A DNA stretch of 52,712 nucleotides, taken from contig JAOAPH010000060.1 of assembly GCA_025462835.1 (NCBI GenBank), positions 1-52,712 of the forward strand, given 5' to 3'. Shown here one piece after another: positions 44,181 to 51,315 of this stretch. The stretch comes from Candidatus Angelobacter sp. (GTDB lineage: Bacteria; Acidobacteriota; Terriglobia; Terriglobales; Acidobacteriaceae). The translations under genes and the position numbers were made by a program. Position 1 is the stretch's first letter. Each line of letters begins with the position of its first letter. The notes beneath the pieces are model-generated. The model was given only the letters and a program-made list of their open reading frames with translations. It was not told the origin of the DNA and did not search any database.

Positions 44181-46493
44181 ATGGCCACAATCACTGTGGC
44201 CGAAAAAGAACAAACCCCAGAGACTCCTACCCGCACTGTCAGCCGGGCCACACTGGCCATGCTGATCGTGGGCACGGTCGTGTTGTCGCTGGCGATCTTC
44301 TCCCAAACTTCTCTCAACCTCAGCTTCATCAGTCCGGACAGTCCCTCAGGAACGCTGGTGCTGATCGGCATGTCGGCACTGATATTCCTGCTGTTCGTCA
44401 CGCTGACGTTCATGCTGCTGAGAAACCTTCTCAAGCTCTTTGCCGAACGGCGCCTTGGAGTTTTGGGATCGGCGTTCCGCACGCGTATGGTGATCGGTGG
44501 GTGGATATTGTCATTCCTGCCCGTCTTCTTCATGTTTCTTTTCGCGTACATAATCATGAACCACTCCATCGACAAGTGGTTTTCGAGGCCGGTGGAAGAA
44601 CTCAGGGAGGACTCGGCGCAAGTCGCCAGCCTGCTTTCAAATTACGCCGCCGCGAACGCCCACGCTGAAGCGCTGACACTCTCAGGTGGACGCACGATCC
44701 AGCGCGCGATGACGAGTGGCGATTTCTCTGAAGTCAATGCCGTGCTCCAGCGGCAGCAAGCGAATCTACAAGGCGGATTTTCTCTGGTACTCAGACGAGA
44801 TCAAGCGCTCGCCAGTTTTGGCCTTCCTGCGCCATGGCAACAATTGGGACCCGTGATTACCCCGCTCCTGCATCGCTACGTTTCCAACAATCCCGCGATT
44901 CCCGTAACACTTGCACCTGCATCGCTGGCTTTTCCATTGCGTTGGAAATCAGTGGAATACCTCGTCGGCGTTGCCGATATCGGAGCTGATACCAGCATGG
45001 TTGTCGGCATGCCGCTTCCCACGAGCCTGGCGCAAACGCTGGATCGGATCGACGCCAATCAGAAGCGTTATTACGAATTGAGCACGCAACGACGGCAAGT
45101 GCGGCGCTTCTACATGCAGCTTCTGTTGCTGATCACGGTGCTCGTTTTGTTCGCGGCTTCATGGCTCTCAATCTTCATGGCGCGACTTGTGACTCGTCCA
45201 GTCGCGGCGCTTGCGGAAGCAACCAAAGAGATCTCCGAAGGGCACCTCGAATACCGCGTGCAAGTTTCGGCAGCGGACGAGCTCGGCGAACTCATCACAT
45301 CTTTCAACAACATGGCAGGCGAACTCGAAAGCAATCGCCATGAGATCGAGAAATCGCGCCGGGAACTTGCATCCACAAATGATGCGTTATCCGAAGCCAA
45401 TAAAGACATCGAACAACGCCGCAGCGAGATTGAAACCATCCTGGAAAACATTCCCACCGGAGTCCTCTCGCTGGATCCGGAGCGCCGCGTTTCCCACAGC
45501 AATCACGCCTTCGAGGCCATGTTCTCTGCCGTTGACGATGCAAACGCCACATTGCGCAGCATCTTTGACGCAAATGTCGCGACTGACCTCGAGCATCTAC
45601 TGCGCCGCTCAGACCGCATGGGCACCTCTTCCCGCGAGATGCAGATCAAAGGCAGAGACGGCGAACTCAATGTCGAAGTGACAGTCGCATCGCTGCAACA
45701 TCAAAGCCAACATCTCGGTTACGTCATCGTCTTTGAAGATCTAAGCGATCTTTTGAAAGCCCAGAAGCAAGTTGCGTGGCGCGAGGTAGCGCGACGCGTT
45801 GCCCATGAGATCAAGAATCCGCTGACACCGATCGCTCTCTCCGCGGAACGCATTCGCCGGCATCTCGATCGAAATCCTCCGGGCATTCCTCCCGACAGCA
45901 GTTCCCTCGCGGTGATCCACGGCTGCGCGGAGACAATCTCCGGAGCGGTTGAGACCATGCGCACGCTGGTGGACGAATTCGCCACCCTCGCGCGTTTTCC
46001 CACTGCGCAGCCGCAAGCAACCAGCATCAACCACATCATCGACAGCGCTTTGGCCATGTTCAATGGCCGGCTTGACGGCATCGAACTGCGCACAACCTTG
46101 GCGCCAAACTTGCCGCATGTTCTCGCCGATCCGGATTCGATCAAGCGCGTGGTCGCGAACCTGGTGGACAACGCAGCCGAAGCCACGCAGGACTCGATGC
46201 TGCGCGAGATCCACATCTCCACCGATCTGGTCTCAGACGAATCTCGCGACATGGTGGAGATCAGCGTCAGCGATACCGGACACGGAGTGACCAGCGACTT
46301 GCGCGAAAAACTTTTCTTGCCGTACTTTTCCACCAAGGACCGCGGCACAGGATTGGGACTCGCCATCGTCAGCCGCATCGTGGAAGAACATCACGGCTCG
46401 GTGCGTGTCGAAGAAAATACTCCTGTAGGCGCGCGGTTTGTGGTCGAATTACCGGTTGCTACCTCCGCTAATGGGTCGAACATAAAGTCATAA
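44181..46493 (+). CDS. NtrY-like sensor histidine kinase
   Basis: A 770-residue membrane kinase. Two N-terminal TM helices (about 27-47 and 60-80), a third near 112-130, a roughly 190-residue sensor region and a TM near 315-335 are followed by a HAMP domain (RLVTRPVAALAEATKEISEG). A PAS domain covers about 415-525 (ENIPTGVLSLDPERRVSHSN). The HisKA H-box is VARRVAHEIKNPLTPIALSA. The HATPase boxes are NLVDNAAEA, DTGHGV and GTGLGLAIV. The layout and H-box match NtrY, partner of NtrX in nitrogen, redox or envelope control. Its stop overlaps the regulator's ATG by one base (TAATG). No Shine-Dalgarno is visible; a hairpin occupies that position. Confidence 0.93.
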   Translation: MATITVAEKEQTPETPTRTVSRATLAMLIVGTVVLSLAIFSQTSLNLSFISPDSPSGTLVLIGMSALIFLLFVTLTFMLLRNLLKLFAERRLGVLGSAFRTRMVIGGWILSFLPVFFMFLFAYIIMNHSIDKWFSRPVEELREDSAQVASLLSNYAAANAHAEALTLSGGRTIQRAMTSGDFSEVNAVLQRQQANLQGGFSLVLRRDQALASFGLPAPWQQLGPVITPLLHRYVSNNPAIPVTLAPASLAFPLRWKSVEYLVGVADIGADTSMVVGMPLPTSLAQTLDRIDANQKRYYELSTQRRQVRRFYMQLLLLITVLVLFAASWLSIFMARLVTRPVAALAEATKEISEGHLEYRVQVSAADELGELITSFNNMAGELESNRHEIEKSRRELASTNDALSEANKDIEQRRSEIETILENIPTGVLSLDPERRVSHSNHAFEAMFSAVDDANATLRSIFDANVATDLEHLLRRSDRMGTSSREMQIKGRDGELNVEVTVASLQHQSQHLGYVIVFEDLSDLLKAQKQVAWREVARRVAHEIKNPLTPIALSAERIRRHLDRNPPGIPPDSSSLAVIHGCAETISGAVETMRTLVDEFATLARFPTAQPQATSINHIIDSALAMFNGRLDGIELRTTLAPNLPHVLADPDSIKRVVANLVDNAAEATQDSMLREIHISTDLVSDESRDMVEISVSDTGHGVTSDLREKLFLPYFSTKDRGTGLGLAIVSRIVEEHHGSVRVEENTPVGARFVVELPVATSANGSNIKS

Positions 46494-47845
46494 TGCACAG
46501 AATCCTCATCGTGGACGACGAGCCCGAGATCCGCAAATCCCTGCGCGGAGTGCTCGAGGACGAAGGTTACAAAGTGGCCGCAGCGGCTACCGGCGAGGCC
46601 TGCCTCGAAGAGATCAAGAAGCATCCCTTCGACGTTGTCCTGCTCGACATCTGGCTTCCCGGCGCCGACGGCCTGGAAACGCTTGAACAGATAAAAAACG
46701 CCGACACCGCTCCAGAGGTCATCATGATCTCCGGTCATGCGACCATCGAAAGCGCCGTTCGTGCAACCAAACTCGGAGCCTTCGACTTCATCGAGAAACC
46801 GCTCTCGCTGGAGAAGACGCTGATCCTGGTGAAGAACGCAGTCGAGGCGCATCGGCTGCGGGTCGAAAACAAAGAACTGAAATCCCAAGTGCAATCGAAG
46901 AGCGAGATCGTCGGACAAAGTGTCCCGATGAAAGCGCTGCGCCAGCAGATCGCGCTAATGGCTCCCACCACTGGCCGCGTGCTGATCTACGGCGAATCCG
47001 GCACCGGAAAAGAACTGGTGGCGAAAGCGCTTCACGCCGGCAGTCCCCGATCAGAAAATCTTTTCGTCGAAGTAAACTGCGCTGCGATCCCCGAAGACCT
47101 GATCGACAGCGAACTCTTTGGACATCGCAAAGGCTCATTCGCGGGTGCCATCCATGACAAGGACGGCAAATTCCAAAAGTCAGATGGCGGCACGCTCTTC
47201 CTCGACGAAGTCGGCGACATGAGCCTGAAGACGCAATCCAAAGTGCTGCGCACGCTCGACGAACAACGATTCACGCCGGTCGGCGGAGATGAACCGATTT
47301 CGGTGGATGTCCGCGTCATCGCCGCGACCAACAAAGATCTTGAAGATGAGATCGGCAAAGGAAATTTCCGCGAGGACCTCTTCTATCGCCTGAACGTGAT
47401 TCCCTTCTTCGTTCCTCCGCTGCGCGAACGCAAAGAAGATGTTCCCGCACTCACTCGACACTTCCTCAAAGAGATCTCCGCCAGCTACAGCCGCCGCATT
47501 AAAGAGATCACCGACGACGCCATTGAAACTCTCATGCGCTATTCATGGCCAGGCAACGTCCGCGAGTTGCGCAATGTGATCGAGCGCGTGGTCATCATGA
47601 ATCCCACGGTAAATAAATTCGACCGCAAACATCTTCCGCCGCTCGTCTATCGCGACGGCAGCCGGAAGTCGGCTCCCGAGTTCTCCACTCTGCACCAGGC
47701 CCGCGCCGCCTACGAACGCGATTACATCCTCAAAAAAATGGACGAGAACCACGGCAACATCAGCCGCACCGCCGAAGTCCTGGGGTTGGAACGCAGCCAC
47801 CTTTATCGCAAGATGAAGACGCTGGGGATATCGGTGAAAGAGTAA
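46493..47845 (+). CDS. NtrX-like sigma-54-family response regulator
   Basis: A 450-residue three-domain regulator. The receiver (1-120) is intact: DDE acidic pocket, phosphoacceptor Asp in VVLLDIWLPG, Lys in IEKPLS. The AAA+ domain has Walker A GESGTGKE, Walker B GGTLFLDEVGD and arginine-finger region FREDLFYRLNVIPF. The Fis-type helix-turn-helix is at the end (NISRTAEVLGLERSHLYRKMK). The sigma-54 contact loop, normally GAFTGA, reads GSFAGA, losing the key Thr; NtrX proteins are known to depart from this motif, so it may act without sigma-54. It is translationally coupled to the kinase gene. Confidence 0.93.
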   Translation: MHRILIVDDEPEIRKSLRGVLEDEGYKVAAAATGEACLEEIKKHPFDVVLLDIWLPGADGLETLEQIKNADTAPEVIMISGHATIESAVRATKLGAFDFIEKPLSLEKTLILVKNAVEAHRLRVENKELKSQVQSKSEIVGQSVPMKALRQQIALMAPTTGRVLIYGESGTGKELVAKALHAGSPRSENLFVEVNCAAIPEDLIDSELFGHRKGSFAGAIHDKDGKFQKSDGGTLFLDEVGDMSLKTQSKVLRTLDEQRFTPVGGDEPISVDVRVIAATNKDLEDEIGKGNFREDLFYRLNVIPFFVPPLRERKEDVPALTRHFLKEISASYSRRIKEITDDAIETLMRYSWPGNVRELRNVIERVVIMNPTVNKFDRKHLPPLVYRDGSRKSAPEFSTLHQARAAYERDYILKKMDENHGNISRTAEVLGLERSHLYRKMKTLGISVKE

Positions 47846-48152
47846 TTCAGCTCTTAGCCGTTAGCTCTTGGCTTAAAACCCCTCCGGACCCCCGAATAGG
47901 CCTTCCTCTGTGGAAAAGGTACCCTCCCCCTCCCCTGAGTCTCTGGAATCAACAGTTTAAGGGGGATACTTTTGTCCCGGTCTATTGGATTCAGAGGGTT
48001 ACGGGTAAAGTATTCAAAATTCAGTAGTTAACTAAAAGAATATAAACTTAAATTTAAAATATCAATTTGGCGGAGTAATGTCAAGGGAAATCGGGACAAA
48101 CCATTTGTGTTCGGAGCAGGTATGATGCTCGATTGCAGGAGAGTAAATCTCA
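47846..48152. other. Non-coding gap with an imperfect inverted repeat
   Basis: No gene is seen. The first half is pyrimidine-rich and contains TACCCTCCCCCT (47920-47931) opposite AGGGGGATAC (47960-47969), an imperfect inverted repeat. The second half turns AT-rich (48020-48080). The pattern may be a dispersed repeat; it cannot be tested from one window. The 3' part supplies AGGAG ten bases before the next gene. Confidence 0.4.
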
Positions 48153-48875
48153 ATGAAAAATCATCGTGAATATCAGGATTTAGCACGAGTCGTGCAGAAC
48201 CAGCTCGGAACCAAAATCAGTATGTCGGGCAGGATTTTGTTAAGTCCTCTAAGTTCTCTCAGGGAAGGCCCGCTTTATCTTGTGGGATTAAATCCGGGAC
48301 GCAAGGCTAATAATCCAAAAAGCGAGGAAGCTACGATTGATCAGAGTTTGACACATCTCAGGGGGATGAAGTGCCACCCGTATCTATGTGAATCCTGGAA
48401 TGCAGGCCAATTGCCTGGCTCGGATGCGCTCCAGTTGAGGGCTCGCTGGTTCTGCTCACAGCTTGGACTGGACATCGAAACAGTCTGTGCAAGCAATCTC
48501 GTGTTCATGCGGAGCGATGGGGAGGGATCTTCTAAATGGCGCGATTACGCCGAGCGGTGCTGGGGCGTTCACCTCCACATTCTTCAGAGAGTGCAGCCGA
48601 CGGCCATCATTCTTTTTCAGCGGAATGCTTATAACTTCTTTTCACAACATTTGATAGAACGAGGCAAGGAGAAAATCCTTTACGACAAAGTGCCGCAGTC
48701 TGCAATGATCAAAGGGACAATTGGTGAAATAAACCTACGTGTGATTCTCTTTAAGGTTGGTCATTTCTCACGATATTCGCCGGACAAATACCTGATGGCC
48801 AGACTCAAGGCTCTGATTAAACCGCCAAGTTTAGGGAAATACCATCGCTGCAAGCATCTTAAAAAAATCATTTGA
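48153..48875 (+). CDS. Orphan protein with uracil-DNA-glycosylase-like motifs
   Basis: A 240-residue soluble protein I do not recognise with certainty. Three features recall the uracil-DNA glycosylase superfamily in order: GPLYLVGLNPGRKA (about 46-59, like the GxNPG/GINPS motif), CASNLVFMRS (about 109-118, like the TNLVK region) and a late VGHFSRYSPDK (about 209-219, where the family has its His motif). Length suits the fold. The catalytic polar residue usual after GxNP is not clear. Base composition falls at its borders (AT-rich flank at 48020-48080), and no neighbour explains it, so recent transfer is possible. AGGAG precedes the ATG by ten bases. Confidence 0.6.
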   Translation: MKNHREYQDLARVVQNQLGTKISMSGRILLSPLSSLREGPLYLVGLNPGRKANNPKSEEATIDQSLTHLRGMKCHPYLCESWNAGQLPGSDALQLRARWFCSQLGLDIETVCASNLVFMRSDGEGSSKWRDYAERCWGVHLHILQRVQPTAIILFQRNAYNFFSQHLIERGKEKILYDKVPQSAMIKGTIGEINLRVILFKVGHFSRYSPDKYLMARLKALIKPPSLGKYHRCKHLKKII

Positions 48876-49013
48876 AGGACAGTTGTGAAGATATTGGGAA
48901 CTCCGCCCTTCAGTTATGAAGAGAGTTCGTAAGTAGCTGTCCAGCCAAATCATCGTTTGACAGACGGGGATGTGCAACTTACATTCATTGATTCCACCTA
49001 ACATCGATAAATC

Positions 49014-49460
49014 ATGGAAATCAACATCTGTCCAGACTGGGTGCTGAAAACCCTTCGTGTACCTTCCAAAGTCCATCTGCATGTAGGCTATTTCATTTCA
49101 GCTCTCGCTGTTTTGACCCTCACACCACTCGTGAGATTCATACCCCACATATGTCTTTTTCGAAGTTTGCTACACATCCCCTGCCCGGGATGCGGGGTCT
49201 CCCACTCGTTGATTTCTCTCTGCCGTTTCGATTTTCCTGGAGTTTGGGCAGAAAATCCAGCAGGGCTCGGGATTGCTGCTCTCCTCGCTTTTCAAATCAT
49301 TGCACGGCCAGTTGCTGTTTTTTTTACAAAAACTGAAAGTACCGTTTCGACAAGTTCGAGGTTCATCTCTCGCGCGGCAGGAATATGGATTTTAATCGTT
49401 TGGGCTCTAAGGCTTATTGACGGAGGATTACATGGCAGCAATTTCTTGTTCGAAATGTAA
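49014..49460 (+). CDS. DUF2752 domain membrane protein
   Basis: A 148-residue membrane protein with three hydrophobic segments (about 28-45, 82-100, 122-140). The central CPGCGVSHSLISL (residues about 56-68) followed by the conserved N-P pattern in AENPAGLGIAALLAF is the DUF2752 signature. The family has no settled function. The 3' end overlaps the start of the next gene by 29 bases, so the two are expected to be co-translated. The ATG lacks a clear Shine-Dalgarno. Confidence 0.8.
   Translation: MEINICPDWVLKTLRVPSKVHLHVGYFISALAVLTLTPLVRFIPHICLFRSLLHIPCPGCGVSHSLISLCRFDFPGVWAENPAGLGIAALLAFQIIARPVAVFFTKTESTVSTSSRFISRAAGIWILIVWALRLIDGGLHGSNFLFEM
49422..49427 (+). promoter_or_regulatory. Shine-Dalgarno inside the DUF2752 gene
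   Basis: GGAGGA, four bases before ATG at 49432. It fixes the start of the mini zinc-ribbon protein five codons inside the longest frame and lies within the coding region of the preceding gene. Confidence 0.75.
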
Positions 49461-49599
49461 CACGATGACTGAAAGAGCTGGATATCCGGCGTGGGTCATT
49501 ATTGTGGCTGTATGCCTGTTTCCGGTAGGTTTGTTGGCGCTCTTGGCTGGCCGAAAGCCGACTAGGTGTGGACAGTGCGGCTTTACTTGGAATGCGTGA
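49432..49599 (+). CDS. 55-residue zinc-ribbon/membrane-helix protein
   Basis: A tiny protein with the order CSKC (residues 6-9), one hydrophobic helix (about 21-38, PAWVIIVAVCLFPVGLLALL) and CGQC (residues 47-50). The two C-x-x-C knuckles flank a membrane-interacting helix, the same arrangement as LITAF/BRI3-type zinc domains, where both knuckles come together on one membrane face. It overlaps the DUF2752 gene by 29 bases and shares TGATG with the downstream lipoprotein gene. A structural or accessory role with DUF2752 is inferred. Confidence 0.75.
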   Translation: MAAISCSKCNTMTERAGYPAWVIIVAVCLFPVGLLALLAGRKPTRCGQCGFTWNA

Positions 49600-50474
49600 T
49601 GATGAATCTAAAAAGACGAGCCGAGGAATCTCCTTGCCCGCGGATCATATTTGCCTTGGCGATACTTGCCATCTTGAGCATAGAAGGCTGTCAACGGAAA
49701 CCCGCCGAAGCATCCACTTCCTCTAAAGAACAGGAGAAAACAATCCAGAATCCAGTAGCGGTTACGATAGCTTCCGCTCCGAGGATTTTGACCAAGAATC
49801 CGGACTACGCCCGATTTCTGGAGCCGCCCCAAGGTGACGACTTTCTTAAGGACTACAGTTTCGGGTATAGAGATAAAGTAGCGGAAATCGAAACCAGGGC
49901 CTCCAGTGTTGGCGACGAAAGTCTTCGTCAACAGGCACTTAGGGATGAGTGGTCTAAGGTCGACAAAGAAAAATTTCGAGGTGAAGCCAGCAAGGCATTC
50001 GAAGTTGCAAAGCAACAGTTCCTTTCAGCTCACCGTGAAGATTGGTTCGAGGTTGGTCATTTTGAATATGACCAGACCGAGAAGTCGTTAAAGGTTAAGA
50101 CTATCGCTGCCGCACCTCTGCAGGTTGAGTTTGATGTTCCACTAGATCTGGCAACAATGGACGCGATCTACGGAAAATTTCATTTGATTGTGGACAACAG
50201 AATCAATACACGGATTGAGAATGAGGTTGATGACTACATACGCCAAGTACGTCCTCCATACCCGAGGTGGCAGGTACTGCAATCGGCGCATGAGCAGGAT
50301 TATAAGAGTTACGAAAGATCATTCCGGACTGAACAATTGGTAGTGGCAGCACAAGGTGATCTCCCGTCCAAGCGCATCGATCGGCTTTTTCTTGTTGACT
50401 ACGAAACAGAAACCATCTTGTTTGAACTTGACCCTAAGGCTCTTTCCAAATCATCACATTACTGGAAATTTTGA
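49599..50474 (+). CDS. Hypothetical lipoprotein
   Basis: A 291-residue protein of unknown family. Residues 1-32 form an export signal (NLKRR then a hydrophobic stretch IIFALAILAIL) ending in SIEGC, an atypical lipobox with Glu at -2. The mature part is charged and mostly helical up to about residue 150, then mixed, with no recognised motif. ATGs at 49599 and 49602 are both possible; the first overlaps the stop of the zinc-ribbon gene (TGATG), which supports coupling. Together with the two upstream genes it forms a compact envelope cassette. The long frame extends 11 codons upstream, but the signal peptide argues against that start. Confidence 0.7.
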   Translation: MMNLKRRAEESPCPRIIFALAILAILSIEGCQRKPAEASTSSKEQEKTIQNPVAVTIASAPRILTKNPDYARFLEPPQGDDFLKDYSFGYRDKVAEIETRASSVGDESLRQQALRDEWSKVDKEKFRGEASKAFEVAKQQFLSAHREDWFEVGHFEYDQTEKSLKVKTIAAAPLQVEFDVPLDLATMDAIYGKFHLIVDNRINTRIENEVDDYIRQVRPPYPRWQVLQSAHEQDYKSYERSFRTEQLVVAAQGDLPSKRIDRLFLVDYETETILFELDPKALSKSSHYWKF

Positions 50475-50642
50475 GCTGGAGAACCTGCTCCTACGCCTTA
50501 CTCGGCTTCGAAAACGTCTCGCGACTTCGCCGCGCCACGCGGTTATCGGCGATAACAGGAGAAGGTAGTGAAATGAAGGCTGCGAGCGTCGTGATATCGC
50601 CTTCGACATAGTGGGTAGGATTTTGCAGAAATCTTCACACCC

Positions 50643-50664
50643 TGTCGCTCAAAACTGAGCGACA
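50643..50664. repeat. Palindromic hairpin TGTCGCTC/GAGCGACA
   Basis: A perfect 8-pair stem with loop AAAACT, followed by AGGGTAGGGCAGCCC. It lies 168 bases after the lipoprotein stop. Stem core and tail resemble the hairpin at 51075-51091. Confidence 0.6.
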
Positions 50665-51074
50665 AGGGTAGGGCAGCCCCGCACTCAGTAGTCAGTGGCT
50701 AGTAGTTTGTCGTCAGAAAGACCCGCCTATCGGAGCTAGTACGGGCCCCGGATTCACAACTTTGCGTTCTTTATTTTTCGGCCCCGACATCTACCTGCGA
50801 CCACGACACTCTCCCGCTAGGCCGTGGTTTTTTTACATAAACAAGCTCATCGTTCTGGCTCCCAAGTATTTCCGAGAAGTTGCATGACGGATCTTTGCGA
50901 GAGCAAATCGTTTCCGGCACCGGCGCCCAGCGTCCCTTTGCATCCGCCTGTGCCTCGAAGTGGAAGAATCCCGCTGCGAGAGTTTTATCTTCAACTATCT
51001 ACACGCTCAAAAAGACGTCAGCTTCGTGAACGTGGGGGACACCCGGCAGTTTCGCGAGGACCACGCTCGCCCAC

Positions 51075-51091
51075 TTGTCGCTGCGCGACAA
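51075..51091. repeat. Palindromic hairpin TTGTCGC/GCGACAA
   Basis: A perfect 7-pair stem with loop TGC, followed by ATGGGGCACCC. It shares the TGTCGC/GCGACA stem core and a G-rich GCA-CC tail with the hairpin at 50643-50664, suggesting one repeat family. Confidence 0.6.
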
Positions 51092-51315
51092 ATGGGGCAC
51101 CCAAAATCACCTGGGCCACCCGCCGACCGGTTCGCAATTGAGCGGCCTTCCGGACCAAAAACATTTCTACCTTAGTCGCCTCCAGGACTTGGCAACCCTG
51201 TTTACTAAGTAGTAACCCCAACCAACAACCAACAGAAGCTCACAATCACAATCTACCCCTGCTGTGAAGGTGTGGGCCTGCTTGAAAAACCCAAAAAGTC
51301 TTACCCGGAGGATCC

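Larger units (their letters stand above)
50475..51315. other. 841-base stretch without a recognised gene
   Basis: Short open frames here (for example 50824-51141 and 50960-51175) are Arg/Pro-rich, overlap one another in different frames and resemble no family. Two related hairpins occur (50643-50664 and 51075-51091). The stretch could be decayed coding sequence or a repeat-bearing spacer. Confidence 0.45.

Noticed and set aside
50824-51175. Short overlapping frames in the right-hand spacer
   Set aside because: Arg/Pro-rich, mutually overlapping, no Shine-Dalgarno and no family; hairpin repeats explain part of the sequence better.
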